DNA from: Hallella bergensis DSM 17361
GTDB lineage: Bacteria; Bacteroidota; Bacteroidia; Bacteroidales; Bacteroidaceae
Reading direction: 5' to 3'
DNA length: 64,000 nucleotides
Assembly (NCBI RefSeq): GCF_000160535.1
Contig: NZ_GG704781.1
Span: forward strand, 1,035,158 to 1,099,157
A program made the position numbers and the translations under genes. The notes beneath the pieces are model-generated. The model saw only the letters and a list, made by a program, of their open reading frames with translations. It had not been told where the DNA came from and searched no databases. Positions 17,863 through 26,643 of the stretch are shown here, piece by piece. The stretch's first letter is position 1. Each line of letters starts with the position of its first letter.

Positions 17863-18375
17863 TTAACCGTTAAATACTCTTTCCATAGCTATGCCACGAT
17901 CACCAGCAACCTGATAGGCATCGCGCATCTCAGAAAGTGCCTTGATTGTAGCTTTCACCAAGTTGTGTGCATTGGTAGAGCCTTGTGACTTTGCTATCAC
18001 ATCAGTAATGCCGGCACTCACCAGCACAGCACGCATAGCACCACCGGCCTTCAGACCAGTACCTGCAGCAGCTGGCTTCAGTAAAACTTTGGCACCACCA
18101 TATTTAACTTCAACTTCGTGAGGTACAGTACCCTTGAGAACGGGAACCTTAACCAGATTCTTCTTTGCTGTCTCGGTACCCTTTGCAATGGCTGCAGCAA
18201 CTTCGCCTGCCTTGCCCAGACCGTATCCGATGACACCTTTGCCATCACCAACTACAACGATGGCAGCGAATGTGAATGTGCGGCCACCCTTTGTCACCTT
18301 AGTTACACGGTTGATAGCAACCAAGCGATCCTTCAGTTCAGCGTCACTATTGATATTTACTTTATTCATTGCCAT
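17863..18375 (-). CDS. rpsE: 30S ribosomal protein S5
   Basis: S5 lies at the mRNA entry site of the small subunit and helps unwind mRNA and maintain accuracy. The N-terminal double-stranded RNA-binding-like domain contains [20 protein letters not shown], and the C-terminal domain contains [20 protein letters not shown] and [14 protein letters not shown]. Length 170 is normal. Translation could start at residue 1 or 3 (MAMNKVN). It lies 6 bp after rplR. No spectinomycin-type alteration can be judged confidently without an alignment. Confidence 0.97.
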   Translation of the reverse strand: MAMNKVNINSDAELKDRLVAINRVTKVTKGGRTFTFAAIVVVGDGKGVIGYGLGKAGEVAAAIAKGTETAKKNLVKVPVLKGTVPHEVEVKYGGAKVLLKPAAAGTGLKAGGAMRAVLVSAGITDVIAKSQGSTNAHNLVKATIKALSEMRDAYQVAGDRGIAMERVFNG

Positions 18376-18381
18376 AATCGT

Positions 18382-18726
18382 TTAAAATTTAAGACCACCC
18401 TTACGAGCTGCATCAGCCAAAGCCTGCACACGACCATGGTAAAGATAACCATTGCGGTCGAATACCACAGCCTCTACTCCTGCAGCCTTTGCTTTCTCTG
18501 CTACTAATTCACCAACTTTTTCTGCCTGCTGAATTTTAGGAAGCTTTTCAAGTCCTAAAGAAGAAGCAGAAGCCAAGGTTTTTCCTTCCAAGTCGTTGAT
18601 AATCTGAGCATATATCTGCTTGTTAGAGCGGAAAACGCTGAGACGGGGACGTTCAGCCGTTCCTGTTACATTCTTACGAATGCGAAACTTTATCTTAATT
18701 CGTCTTTGTTCTTTCTTTGTTGTCAT
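18382..18726 (-). CDS. rplR: 50S ribosomal protein L18
   Basis: L18 binds 5S rRNA together with L5 and L25 and helps dock the central protuberance. The 114-residue product has the family motifs [20 protein letters not shown], the central [19 protein letters not shown] and the ending [20 protein letters not shown]. The Arg-rich N-terminus is the rRNA-binding part. It lies between rplF (21 bp) and rpsE (6 bp). Confidence 0.98.
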   Translation of the reverse strand: MTTKKEQRRIKIKFRIRKNVTGTAERPRLSVFRSNKQIYAQIINDLEGKTLASASSLGLEKLPKIQQAEKVGELVAEKAKAAGVEAVVFDRNGYLYHGRVQALADAARKGGLKF

Positions 18727-18747
18727 AATCGTAAATCCTAATTAAAA

Positions 18748-19320
18748 TTACTTAGCTGCAGCAGTCTTACCAGACTTTCTGCGGATGACCTCGCCCTTAA
18801 ACAGGATACCCTTACCCTTGTAAGGTTCAGGCTTGCGGAAAGAACGAATTTTAGCACAAATGAGTCCCAGCAACTGCTTGTCAGCACTTTCAAGCGTAAT
18901 GACAGGAGCCTGGTTTCTTTCAGACTTTGTCTCTACCTTAACTTCCTTCGGCAACTCCATGAAGATGGGGTGTGTATAGCCAAGTGAGAACTCAATTAGG
19001 TTGCCTTGGTTGGAAACGCGGAAACCCACGCCAATAAGTTCAAGCACCTTGGTAAAGCCTTCGCTCACACCAACAACCATATTATTAACCAAAGAGCGGT
19101 ACAAACCATGGTATGCCTGCTTCTGCTTGTAATCTACAGGGCTGGCTTCGTCTACCTCCATGGTTATCTCGCCATCTTTGTTGACGAATTTGATAGAAGG
19201 ATCTACTTTCTGAGTAAGTTCCCCCTTGGGACCTTTTACAGTAACAACATGTGATTTCTCATCGTAATTTACAGTAACTCCCGATGGAATGCTAATTGGC
19301 ATTTTTCCTATTCTTGACAT
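18748..19320 (-). CDS. rplF: 50S ribosomal protein L6
   Basis: L6 sits at the base of the stalk near the sarcin-ricin loop and supports factor binding. The true start is the ATG at 19320 giving MSRIGKMPISIPSGVTV. An in-frame ATG ten codons upstream lies in the rpsH-rplF gap and is not conserved in the family. Two tandem L6 repeats are present, the second closing with SADKQLLGLICAKIRSFRKP and the signature EPYKGKGILFKGEVIRRKSG. The length is 190 residues. It starts 14 bp after rpsH. Confidence 0.97.
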   Translation of the reverse strand: MSRIGKMPISIPSGVTVNYDEKSHVVTVKGPKGELTQKVDPSIKFVNKDGEITMEVDEASPVDYKQKQAYHGLYRSLVNNMVVGVSEGFTKVLELIGVGFRVSNQGNLIEFSLGYTHPIFMELPKEVKVETKSERNQAPVITLESADKQLLGLICAKIRSFRKPEPYKGKGILFKGEVIRRKSGKTAAAK

Positions 19321-19334
19321 ATAAAATCCTCCAA

Positions 19335-19730
19335 TTAATATATGTAGCAAAGAACTTCACCACCAATTTTCAGGTCTGAAGCCTCTTTGTTAGTCATTAC
19401 ACCTTGAGACGTAGATAAAATCGCGATACCCAGTCCGTTAATTACTCTCGGCATGTCTTTATAACCAGTATACATACGAAGTCCTGGTGTTGACACTCGC
19501 TTCAATTTCTTGATCGCGTTTTGTTTGGTTACAGGGTCATACTTCAAGGCAACCTTGATAGTACCCTGGGGGCCATCCTCAATAAATTTGTAGTTCAGGA
19601 TGTAACCCTTCTCGAAGAGAATCTTTGTGATTGACTTCTTCAAGTTTGATGCAGGCACCTCCACAACACGGTGATGAGCCATGATTGCGTTTCTGAGTCT
19701 TGTCAGATAATCTGCTATTGGATCTGTCAT
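19335..19730 (-). CDS. rpsH: 30S ribosomal protein S8
   Basis: S8 is a primary binder of 16S rRNA helix 21 and in enterobacteria represses the spc operon by binding its mRNA. The 131-residue protein starts MTDPIADYLTRLRNAIMAHH and ends GVMTNKEASDLKIGGEVLCY, with the C-terminal GIAILSTSQGVMT block that forms the RNA-binding site. A 121-bp gap separates it from rpsN, longer than most gaps here, and nothing else recognisable lies in it. Confidence 0.98.
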   Translation of the reverse strand: MTDPIADYLTRLRNAIMAHHRVVEVPASNLKKSITKILFEKGYILNYKFIEDGPQGTIKVALKYDPVTKQNAIKKLKRVSTPGLRMYTGYKDMPRVINGLGIAILSTSQGVMTNKEASDLKIGGEVLCYIY

Positions 19731-19851
19731 AAAATATAAATGTTTAATTAATCGGGACTATCCCGACAATATTAAAAATGTCTTTGAATGAGAGTCGAAT
19801 CTGTCAGCCGTCCCACATGCCAACTCATTCGATTCCACATCAGGAACGTCG

Positions 19852-20154
19852 TTACCAACTTGCCTTCTTCACTCCGGGTATCAAACCCTTCGAAGCCATT
19901 TCGCGGAATTGGATACGCGAGATTCCAAACTGGCGCATATAACCTCTTGGACGTCCGGTAATCTTGCAACGATTGTGCAAGCGAATGGGATTAGCATTCT
20001 TTGGGATGGCTTGAAGTTTGCGGGCAGCCTCGTACACCTCAGCAGGATCCTCAGACGTAGCGACGATCTTTTTCAGCGCAGCACGTTTATCGGCGTAACG
20101 AGCAACAAGTTTTGCACGCTTAACCTCACGAGCCTTCATTGATTCTTTTGCCAT
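19852..20154 (-). CDS. rpsN: 30S ribosomal protein S14 (zinc-free type)
   Basis: S14 is a late-binding protein in the head of the small subunit. The protein has 100 residues and starts [16 protein letters not shown]. The C-terminal core [20 protein letters not shown] and [16 protein letters not shown] is diagnostic. Only one cysteine remains in the region where the zinc form carries four, so this is the long C-minus form. It begins 2 bp after rplE. Like L36 in the same block, it shows a low zinc requirement for these ribosomes. Confidence 0.97.
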   Translation of the reverse strand: MAKESMKAREVKRAKLVARYADKRAALKKIVATSEDPAEVYEAARKLQAIPKNANPIRLHNRCKITGRPRGYMRQFGISRIQFREMASKGLIPGVKKASW

Positions 20155-20156
20155 AT

Positions 20157-20714
20157 TTATTTATCGTTTTTTGCGTTCTTAAATGGAAGACCAAAAGCCT
20201 TGAGCAGGGCATAACCTTCTTCGTCTGTCTTAGCGGTAGTAACGAAAGTAATGTTCATTCCCTGAATGCGGTCGATTTGGTCAATATTTATTTCCGGGAA
20301 AATAATTTGTTCAGCAATGCCAAGCGTATAGTTACCACGGCCATCAAGCTTGCTGTTCACACCCTTGAAGTCACGGATACGAGGCAGAGCCACACGAACC
20401 AGCTTCTCCAAGAACTCGTACATACGCTCACCACGCAATGTTACCATCACGCCAATAGGCATTTTCTTACGAAGCTTGAAGTTGGCAATATCCTTTTTAG
20501 AATAGGTCGTCACCGCTTTCTGTCCTGTGATAGCACTAACTTCATTAACTGCCACATCAATAATCTTCTTGTCTTGGGTAGCATCTCCAAGTCCCTGATT
20601 GATAACAATCTTCTTCAGGACAGGAGTTTGCATTGGTGAAGAATAGTTAAACTGCTTCTGCAATGCAGGCGCAATCACTTCTTTATACTGTTTCTTTAAC
20701 TGTGCTGTATCCAT
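20157..20714 (-). CDS. rplE: 50S ribosomal protein L5
   Basis: L5 binds 5S rRNA and contacts the P-site tRNA and the small-subunit head. It has 185 residues. Conserved parts are [20 protein letters not shown], the central [22 protein letters not shown]-type strand region, the [20 protein letters not shown] loop and the C-terminal [20 protein letters not shown]. Its start codon overlaps the rplX stop by one base, which implies translational coupling. Confidence 0.98.
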   Translation of the reverse strand: MDTAQLKKQYKEVIAPALQKQFNYSSPMQTPVLKKIVINQGLGDATQDKKIIDVAVNEVSAITGQKAVTTYSKKDIANFKLRKKMPIGVMVTLRGERMYEFLEKLVRVALPRIRDFKGVNSKLDGRGNYTLGIAEQIIFPEINIDQIDRIQGMNITFVTTAKTDEEGYALLKAFGLPFKNAKNDK

Positions 20715-21031
20715 TATTTAATCTCCTCCCCTGACTTTTTAGAAACGCGGATAACATTTTTCCCATCACGCTTTGTAGCCACACGGGTAGGTTTTCCACT
20801 TTTAGGATCAATCAGACTCAAATTCGAGATGTGAATTGGGGCCTCCTGCTTCACGATACCTCCCTGAGGGAACTTAGCTGAAGGCTTTGTGCTCTTGGAC
20901 ACCATGTTGATTCCTTCAACAATGGCACGGTTGTCGTCTACAATCACCTTGAGCACTTTACCGCTTTTGCCCTTGTCTGCACCGGCAAGAACAATTACGG
21001 TATCGTTTTTCTTAATATGTAATTTACTCAT
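20714..21031 (-). CDS. rplX: 50S ribosomal protein L24
   Basis: L24 is one of the two proteins that start large-subunit assembly. The KOW motif is clear at residues about 8-32 ([20 protein letters not shown]), followed by [20 protein letters not shown] and [20 protein letters not shown]. At 105 residues it is normal length. It lies 19 bp after rplN and overlaps rplE by one base (TAATG arrangement). Confidence 0.98.
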   Translation of the reverse strand: MSKLHIKKNDTVIVLAGADKGKSGKVLKVIVDDNRAIVEGINMVSKSTKPSAKFPQGGIVKQEAPIHISNLSLIDPKSGKPTRVATKRDGKNVIRVSKKSGEEIK

Positions 21032-21050
21032 TACCTTAAATTTAATTGAA

Positions 21051-21416
21051 TTAAAGAACCTCAGGTGCCAAGGAAACGACCTTCATGTTGATAGCACGCA
21101 GTTCACGTGCTACCGGGCCGAAGATACGACTTCCACGGAGTTCACCTGCATTGTTCAGCAACACACAAGCGTTGTCGTCAAAGCGGATGTAAGAGCCATC
21201 CTGGCGGCGAATCTCCTTTTTGGTACGAACAACCAAAGCTTTAGATACTGCACCCTTCTTCAAGTCACTCGTCGGAATAACGCTCTTGACAGAAACCACA
21301 ATAACGTCACCGATACTTGCATAACGGCGGCCGGTACCTCCAAGTACACGGATGCACATTACCTCACGTGCGCCGCTGTTATCACATACTGTAAGTTTTG
21401 TTAATGCCTGTATCAT
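21051..21416 (-). CDS. rplN: 50S ribosomal protein L14
   Basis: L14 is at the subunit interface and forms bridges B5 and B8; in many bacteria it is also the target of the silencing factor RsfS. The protein has 121 residues and starts [20 protein letters not shown]. It contains the signature [20 protein letters not shown] and [20 protein letters not shown] and ends [19 protein letters not shown]. It is separated from rpsQ by only 2 bp and is followed by rplX. Confidence 0.98.
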   Translation of the reverse strand: MIQALTKLTVCDNSGAREVMCIRVLGGTGRRYASIGDVIVVSVKSVIPTSDLKKGAVSKALVVRTKKEIRRQDGSYIRFDDNACVLLNNAGELRGSRIFGPVARELRAINMKVVSLAPEVL

Positions 21417-21418
21417 AA

Positions 21419-21685
21419 TTACTTAGCTTTTTCTACAATTTGTACTAATCTCCATCTCTTGGTGCGTGACAAAGGACGGGTCTCCATAATCTGCACGGTA
21501 TCACCTACATGAGCTTCATTCTTCTCGTCATGTGCATGGTATTTCTTTGTCTTCTGGACAAATTTACCATAAATAGGGTGTTTTTCCTTAAACTTCGATG
21601 CAACTACAATGGTTTTATCCATCTTGTCACTGATCACAACACCCTGTCTTACTTTTCTTAAATTTCTTGTTTCCATCTGGGTCAT
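21419..21685 (-). CDS. rpsQ: 30S ribosomal protein S17
   Basis: S17 is an OB-fold primary assembly protein that binds helices 7 and 11 of 16S rRNA. The sequence contains [20 protein letters not shown] and the ending [20 protein letters not shown]. Two starts are possible: the ATG at 21685, which overlaps the rpmC stop by one base, and the ATG at 21676 (METRNLRK), which fits the family N-terminus better. The outer start is listed because of the overlap. Length is 88 or 85 residues. Confidence 0.96.
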   Translation of the reverse strand: MTQMETRNLRKVRQGVVISDKMDKTIVVASKFKEKHPIYGKFVQKTKKYHAHDEKNEAHVGDTVQIMETRPLSRTKRWRLVQIVEKAK

Positions 21686-21879
21686 TACTTAACAAGTTCT
21701 CTCTGACGAAGTTCTGTCTTCATGCGTGCGATATCACGACGAACAGCTTTAATCTGCATCGGATTCTCAAGCGGAGTGACCTGATGGTTAAGCTTCATAT
21801 TGTGCAAAGCTGCCTCTGTCTGCTCCAGCTTCTCGCGCAAGTCCTTGTCGGCGAGTTGTTTAATTTCATTAATCTTCAT
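21685..21879 (-). CDS. rpmC: 50S ribosomal protein L29
   Basis: L29 is a small two-helix protein at the tunnel exit and forms part of the docking site for trigger factor and SRP. The 64 residues start [20 protein letters not shown] and contain the conserved [20 protein letters not shown] and [16 protein letters not shown]. It lies 5 bp after rplP, and its stop overlaps the start of rpsQ. Confidence 0.98.
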   Translation of the reverse strand: MKINEIKQLADKDLREKLEQTEAALHNMKLNHQVTPLENPMQIKAVRRDIARMKTELRQRELVK

Positions 21880-21884
21880 ACTAC

Positions 21885-22313
21885 TTAAGCGTTTTTATCG
21901 TAATCACGTCTTACAATAAACTTTGTTTTAACAGGAAGCTTCTGTGCTGCAAGGCGAAGTGCCTCTTTAGCAACATCAAAGCTAACTCCTTCTACTTCAA
22001 AGAGGATGCGACCCGGTGTAACCGGTGCTACCCATCCTGCAGGATCTCCCTTTCCTTTACCCATACGGACATCTGCAGGCTTGCGAGTGATTGGTTTGTC
22101 AGGGAAAATGCGAATCCACACCTGTCCCTCACGGTTCATGTAACGATTGACAGCAACACGAGCTGCCTCTATCTGGCGGCTGTCGAGCCATTTGGCTTCA
22201 AGAGTCTTGATGCCAAATGATCCGAAGACCAGTTGTGTACCTCTATGAGCGTTGCCCTTCTTGCCACGCCCATCCTGAGGCCTTCTGTATTTTACTCTTT
22301 TTGGCTGTAACAT
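21885..22313 (-). CDS. rplP: 50S ribosomal protein L16
   Basis: L16 contacts the A-site tRNA elbow and shapes the peptidyl-transferase and factor-binding regions. The 142-residue protein starts [20 protein letters not shown] and contains [40 protein letters not shown] and [20 protein letters not shown], all strongly conserved. The Arg that is hydroxylated in E. coli lies in the second segment. It sits 14 bp after rpsC and 5 bp before rpmC. Confidence 0.98.
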   Translation of the reverse strand: MLQPKRVKYRRPQDGRGKKGNAHRGTQLVFGSFGIKTLEAKWLDSRQIEAARVAVNRYMNREGQVWIRIFPDKPITRKPADVRMGKGKGDPAGWVAPVTPGRILFEVEGVSFDVAKEALRLAAQKLPVKTKFIVRRDYDKNA

Positions 22314-22327
22314 TGTAGCTTCTTCTT

Positions 22328-23053
22328 TTAACGGTTATTACTTCTTCTACGACCACCGCGTCCCTGACGGCCGCTGCTACGGTTGCCACCCTTGTTCTCC
22401 TGTGTGAAGTTTGGTGACAAATCACGCTTTCCGTAAACCTCACCACGGCAAATCCACACCTTGATGCCCAGAAGACCTACCTTAGTCAGAGCCTCTGTCT
22501 GACAATAGTCGATGTCTGCGCGGAATGTATGCAGAGGTGTACGTCCTTCCTTGAACATCTCCGTACGGGCCATCTCGGCACCGTTCAGACGACCGGAAAT
22601 CTGCACTTTAATACCCTCGGCACCAGCACGCATGGTGTTCTGAACGGCCATCTTGATTGCACGGCGATAAGCCATCATGTGCTCAATTTGACTGGCAATG
22701 TTTTTAGCTACGATTGTAGCGTCAAGCTCCGGCTTTTTCACCTCGAAGATGTTGATTTGAATATCCTTCTTAAAAAGGTTCTTCAACTCTTCCTTGAGCC
22801 TGTCTACATCTTGGCCACCTTTACCAATGACGATACCCGGACGGGCAGTGCAAATAGTGATGGTTACCAGTTTCAAGGTGCGTTCGATGACAATACGAGA
22901 AACGCTGGCTTTCTCCAAGCGTTTGTTCAGATACTTGCGGATTTTCTTGTCCTCCACGAGGTTATCTCCGAAGTCCTTGCCACCAAACCAATTTGAATCC
23001 CATCCACGAATAATTCCGAGACGGTTGCTTATTGGATTAACTTTCTGTCCCAT
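22328..23053 (-). CDS. rpsC: 30S ribosomal protein S3
   Basis: S3 lines the mRNA entry channel and has helicase-like activity with S4 and S5. The 241-residue protein begins [20 protein letters not shown]. The type II KH domain carries the [19 protein letters not shown] loop. The C-terminal domain contains [20 protein letters not shown], and the protein ends in an Arg/Gly/Ser-rich tail ([14 protein letters not shown]). It is 5 bp downstream of rplV in the standard S10-operon order. Confidence 0.98.
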   Translation of the reverse strand: MGQKVNPISNRLGIIRGWDSNWFGGKDFGDNLVEDKKIRKYLNKRLEKASVSRIVIERTLKLVTITICTARPGIVIGKGGQDVDRLKEELKNLFKKDIQINIFEVKKPELDATIVAKNIASQIEHMMAYRRAIKMAVQNTMRAGAEGIKVQISGRLNGAEMARTEMFKEGRTPLHTFRADIDYCQTEALTKVGLLGIKVWICRGEVYGKRDLSPNFTQENKGGNRSSGRQGRGGRRRSNNR

Positions 23054-23058
23054 TCTAT

Positions 23059-23466
23059 TTAATCTTTTACGTCATTAGTTTTGGCATCAACAAACAGCGT
23101 CACATGGTTAGAACGCTTGCGGATTCTGTAACCACGTCCCTGAGGTGCCGGCCTCATGCGTTTCATCGTTACGCCTTCATCTACGAAGACCTTACTTATA
23201 AAGAGTTCTCCATCTTCTGCCTTGCGTTCGTTCTTGGTTTCCCAGTTTGCAATGGCCGAGCGCAGCAGCTTCTCTACGTCAGCAGCAGCATGCTTCTTGG
23301 AGAATCTCAACACTCCAAGCGCACGGTTAACCTCCATTCCACGAATCATGTCTACAACGTAGCGCATCTTGCGTGGGGAGGAGGGAACGCCTTTCAGCTT
23401 GGCAAAGTATTGATTTTTGCGGGCTTCCTTTAACTTTTCAGCCGCGATATGTTTTCTTGCTCCCAT
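23059..23466 (-). CDS. rplV: 50S ribosomal protein L22
   Basis: L22 lines the exit tunnel; its beta-hairpin forms part of the constriction where macrolides and stalling peptides act. The 135 residues include [20 protein letters not shown], the central [20 protein letters not shown] segment and the hairpin/tail [20 protein letters not shown], which looks intact. It is 40 bp after rpsS and 5 bp before rpsC. Confidence 0.98.
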   Translation of the reverse strand: MGARKHIAAEKLKEARKNQYFAKLKGVPSSPRKMRYVVDMIRGMEVNRALGVLRFSKKHAAADVEKLLRSAIANWETKNERKAEDGELFISKVFVDEGVTMKRMRPAPQGRGYRIRKRSNHVTLFVDAKTNDVKD

Positions 23467-23506
23467 TATTGAATTTGCTTGTTTTAAATGGATTCTCCCC
23501 TGTTAC

Positions 23507-23773
23507 TTATTTATTGTTACCGGAGTGACCACCGAAGCGACGTGTTGGAGAAAATTCTCCAAGTTTGTGCCCCACCATGTTCTCGGTAATGTAAACAGGG
23601 ATAAATTTATTTCCGTTATGAACTGCAACAGTGTGACCCACAAAATCTGGGGATATCACCGATGCCCTGGCCCAAGTTTTAACAACACTCTTCTTTCCAC
23701 TTTCGTTCATGGCAAGAATTTTCTTCTCGAGCGATACGTTGATATATGGACCTTTTTTAAGTGAACGACTCAT
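23507..23773 (-). CDS. rpsS: 30S ribosomal protein S19
   Basis: S19 forms a head complex with S13 and contacts the A-site tRNA. The 88 residues start [20 protein letters not shown], contain [20 protein letters not shown] and [20 protein letters not shown], and end [16 protein letters not shown]. All conserved parts are present. It lies 21 bp after rplB and 40 bp before rplV. Confidence 0.98.
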   Translation of the reverse strand: MSRSLKKGPYINVSLEKKILAMNESGKKSVVKTWARASVISPDFVGHTVAVHNGNKFIPVYITENMVGHKLGEFSPTRRFGGHSGNNK

Positions 23774-23794
23774 AATTTACTCTGATTAACTTAA

Positions 23795-24622
23795 TTACTT
23801 CTTATTAGCTCTCTCAATGATATACTTGTTTGAAAGCTTCTTAGGCCTGCGAGTCTTGAGACCCTTTGAATACAAGCCCTTGCGTGAGCGTGGGTGTCCA
23901 CCAGACTGGCGACCTTCACCACCACCCATTGGGTGATCAACAGGGTTCATAGACACACCACGGTTGTGTGGACGACGACCCAACCAACGTGAACGACCGG
24001 CCTTACCCGAACGCTCCAATCCATGGTCTGAGTTGCCTACACTACCTATAGTAGCCTTACAAGCAGAGAGTATCAGACGAGTCTCTCCGGAAGGAAGCTT
24101 GATAACGCAGTAAGCGCCATCACGCGAAGTTAACTGAGCAAAGTTACCAGCCGAACGAACGAGCAAAGCACCCTGACCCGGACGTAATTCAATGTTGTGA
24201 ATTACAGTACCTACAGGAATGTTAGACAAGGGGAGGGAATTACCAACCTCGGGGGCTGCCTCAGCACCCGACATCACGGTCATACCCACCTGAAGTCCGT
24301 TAGGAGCAATGATGTAACGTTTCTCACCATCTGCATAGTACAACAGAGCAATGCGGGCAGACCGGTTAGGGTCATACTCGATTGTCTTGACTACAGCAGG
24401 AACACCATCTTTCTCTCGTTTGAAGTCGATGAAACGAAACTTTTGCTTGTGACCACCACCAATGTAGCGAACGGTCATCTTGCCTGTATTGTTTCGACCA
24501 CCGGACTTACGTTTGCCGTAAACGAGAGACTTTTCTGGCACGGATGCAGTAATTTCTTCGAACGTGCCAATAACTTTGTGTCTTTGTCCCGGTGTAACCG
24601 GTTTAAATTTACGTACTGCCAT
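23795..24622 (-). CDS. rplB: 50S ribosomal protein L2
   Basis: L2 is essential for subunit association and peptidyl transfer. The 275 residues start [20 protein letters not shown]. The RNA-binding OB and SH3-like domains carry [20 protein letters not shown] and [20 protein letters not shown]. The signature [20 protein letters not shown] contains the histidine needed for full activity in E. coli (His229 equivalent). It lies 7 bp after rplW. Confidence 0.98.
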   Translation of the reverse strand: MAVRKFKPVTPGQRHKVIGTFEEITASVPEKSLVYGKRKSGGRNNTGKMTVRYIGGGHKQKFRFIDFKREKDGVPAVVKTIEYDPNRSARIALLYYADGEKRYIIAPNGLQVGMTVMSGAEAAPEVGNSLPLSNIPVGTVIHNIELRPGQGALLVRSAGNFAQLTSRDGAYCVIKLPSGETRLILSACKATIGSVGNSDHGLERSGKAGRSRWLGRRPHNRGVSMNPVDHPMGGGEGRQSGGHPRSRKGLYSKGLKTRRPKKLSNKYIIERANKK

Positions 24623-24629
24623 TTCTTAT

Positions 24630-24923
24630 TTATATATTGCTGTAAAAATCAATTGTCTCACCTTCTTTCAGGGTGACGATAGCTTTTTTGAACGCACTCT
24701 TCTGGCCTTTCACAAGACCGGCCTTCGTATAGCGGCTCGAGCGCTTTCCTGCATAGCTCGCAGTGTTCACGTCTACTACAGTAACATGATACAGATCTTC
24801 GACCTCTTTCTTAATCTCGAGTTTATTAGCCTCCGGGCGAACAACGAAGCCATAACGGTTGGGTTGCTTCTCTGTAATCTTGGTCATCTTCTCAGTGACC
24901 AGGGGCTTGATGATAAATGCCAT
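24630..24923 (-). CDS. rplW: 50S ribosomal protein L23
   Basis: L23 lies at the tunnel exit and is the main anchor for trigger factor and SRP. The 97-residue protein starts MAFIIKPLVTEKMTKITEKQ and includes RYGFVVRPEANKLEIKKEVE and VVDVNTASYAGKRSSRYTKA, then a basic loop and the ending VTLKEGETIDFYSNI. It lies 18 bp after rplD and 7 bp before rplB. Confidence 0.98.
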   Translation of the reverse strand: MAFIIKPLVTEKMTKITEKQPNRYGFVVRPEANKLEIKKEVEDLYHVTVVDVNTASYAGKRSSRYTKAGLVKGQKSAFKKAIVTLKEGETIDFYSNI

Positions 24924-24941
24924 AATTCTAATCTCCTCTTA

Positions 24942-25571
24942 TTATTTGTTTAAGATGTCGTCGATGGTCTTCAAGGAGCCCTCTGTTATAACAAGAACAT
25001 CTGCATTCAAAACCTTGTAGGTATTGATTGCATTTGCTGTCATAACTTCAGCTTTCTGAATATTACGAGCTGACAAATATACATTTTTATTTACTTCTGG
25101 CAAAACAACAAGTGTCTTCTTGCCATCAACTTTAAGATTTTTAGTAATATTTACGAAATCTTTTGTCTTCGGAGCCTCAATATCGATATCTTCTACAATG
25201 ATAATTGCGTTATCCTTAGCCTTATAAGACAATGCTGATTTGCGGGCAAGAGCTTTTACCTTCTTGTTGAGCTTGAAACTATAGTCGTGGGGCTGAGGGC
25301 CAAATACGCGACCACCACCTACGAGCACCGGTGAGTTGATATCACCACGACGTGCACCGCCACTTCCCTTCTGACGAATCAGCTTGCGGGTAGAGCCGGC
25401 ACGCTCACTTCTCTCTTTTGTTTTGGCAGTTCCCTGGCGTTGAGCTGCAAGATAGTGCTTTACATCCAAGTAAATTACATGATCGTTAGGCTCTATTCCA
25501 AAGATAGCATCATTCAAGGTTGCCTTTCTTCCGGTCTCCTGACCGTTGATATTTAAAACACTAACTTCCAT
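24942..25571 (-). CDS. rplD: 50S ribosomal protein L4
   Basis: L4 reaches into the exit tunnel opposite L22 and, in E. coli, represses the S10 operon. The 209-residue protein begins [20 protein letters not shown]. The extended loop contains [20 protein letters not shown] and [20 protein letters not shown], with the tunnel-lining tip ([15 protein letters not shown]) intact. Its start overlaps the rplC stop by one base, which suggests coupling. Whether autogenous control by L4 exists in this lineage cannot be read from the sequence. Confidence 0.98.
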   Translation of the reverse strand: MEVSVLNINGQETGRKATLNDAIFGIEPNDHVIYLDVKHYLAAQRQGTAKTKERSERAGSTRKLIRQKGSGGARRGDINSPVLVGGGRVFGPQPHDYSFKLNKKVKALARKSALSYKAKDNAIIIVEDIDIEAPKTKDFVNITKNLKVDGKKTLVVLPEVNKNVYLSARNIQKAEVMTANAINTYKVLNADVLVITEGSLKTIDDILNK

Positions 25572-26185
25572 TACTTCTCAATTAAAACAGTTGAACCTTT
25601 GCAACCGGCGAAAGAACCCTTAACAATAAGGAGATTCTGCTCCGGAATTACCTTTAACACCTTGAGATTCCGTGTCTTTACACGGTCACCTCCCATTTGG
25701 CCACCCATGCGCATACCTTTGAACACTTTGGCAGGGTAAGAACAGGCACCAATAGATCCCGGCTTGCGGGCACGGTCATCCTGTCCGTGGGTCCTCTGAC
25801 CTACACCGGCAAAACCGTGACGTTTAACAACGCCCTGAAAACCTTTTCCTTTCGATGTACCTACCACGTTCACGAAGTCTGCATCAGCAAACAGTTCTAC
25901 CGTGATGGCATCACCGAGGTTGTAATCCTCTTCAAACTTGAACTCGGCCAAGTGCTTCTTTGGTGTTGTACCGGCTTTCTTGAAAATTCCAGCCATAGGC
26001 TTTGTGGTACGGCTTTTCTTAGCTTCACCAAAACCTATCTGCACGGCTTCATAACCATCATTCTCAACGGTTTTTACCTGAGTAACAACACAAGGGCCAG
26101 CTTCGATAACAGTGCACGGTACATTCTTACCGTCGGCACTGAAAACGGATGTCATTCCGATTTTTCTTCCAATTAATCCTGGCAT
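25571..26185 (-). CDS. rplC: 50S ribosomal protein L3
   Basis: L3 is an early assembly protein whose finger reaches the peptidyl-transferase centre. The 204 residues start [20 protein letters not shown]. The family signature is present as [20 protein letters not shown] and [20 protein letters not shown], followed by [20 protein letters not shown]. It includes the glutamine-methylation region (GQMGGD). It begins 61 bp after rpsJ and overlaps rplD by one base. Confidence 0.98.
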   Translation of the reverse strand: MPGLIGRKIGMTSVFSADGKNVPCTVIEAGPCVVTQVKTVENDGYEAVQIGFGEAKKSRTTKPMAGIFKKAGTTPKKHLAEFKFEEDYNLGDAITVELFADADFVNVVGTSKGKGFQGVVKRHGFAGVGQRTHGQDDRARKPGSIGACSYPAKVFKGMRMGGQMGGDRVKTRNLKVLKVIPEQNLLIVKGSFAGCKGSTVLIEK

Positions 26186-26246
26186 TTCAATAAATGTTTA
26201 TAATGAAATATAAATTATTAATATTGGTAACTCGTAATTCTAATTA

Positions 26247-26552
26247 CTATACCTTGATTTCAACTTCTACTCCTGAAGGCAATTCCAACTTCATCAAAGA
26301 GTCCACGGTCTTGCCCGTTGCACTGTAGATGTCGATCAGACGCTTGAAGTCTGACAGCTGAAACTGCTCACGGGCCTTTTTGTTAACAAAGGTAGAGCGG
26401 TTAACAGTGTAAATGCGTTTGCGTGTTGGCAATGGAATAGGACCGCTGACGATAGCGCCGGTAGCCTTGACAGCCTTGACGATTTGCTCAGCCGACTTGT
26501 CAACCAATTGATGATCATAGCTCTTCAGCTTGATACGAATTTTCTGACTCAT
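26247..26552 (-). CDS. rpsJ: 30S ribosomal protein S10
   Basis: S10 is a head protein of the small subunit and, as NusE, links RNA polymerase with the ribosome through NusB and NusG. The 101-residue product starts [20 protein letters not shown] and has the conserved [20 protein letters not shown]. The tetracycline-associated loop (around the V-x-x-S-T-F-V-N region) appears normal, but resistance cannot be judged without an alignment. It starts the S10 segment, 91 bp after fusA with a hairpin between them. Confidence 0.98.
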   Translation of the reverse strand: MSQKIRIKLKSYDHQLVDKSAEQIVKAVKATGAIVSGPIPLPTRKRIYTVNRSTFVNKKAREQFQLSDFKRLIDIYSATGKTVDSLMKLELPSGVEVEIKV

Positions 26553-26597
26553 ATTATGTACTTTAATTAAAATGTTATAGTATACAGCTGAAAGGTA

Positions 26598-26627
26598 TGC
26601 TGCTTAAGAGTCGTTCGCTAAGCAGCA
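26598..26627 (-). other. Hairpin between fusA and rpsJ
   Basis: TGCTGCTTA (26598-26606) and TAAGCAGCA (26619-26627) form a perfect 9-bp stem with a 12-base loop. It lies in the 91-bp gap after fusA. No T-run follows on the minus strand, so RNA processing or a weak attenuator is likelier than a full terminator. Confidence 0.4.
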
Positions 26628-26643
26628 CCTTTTCAACCTCATC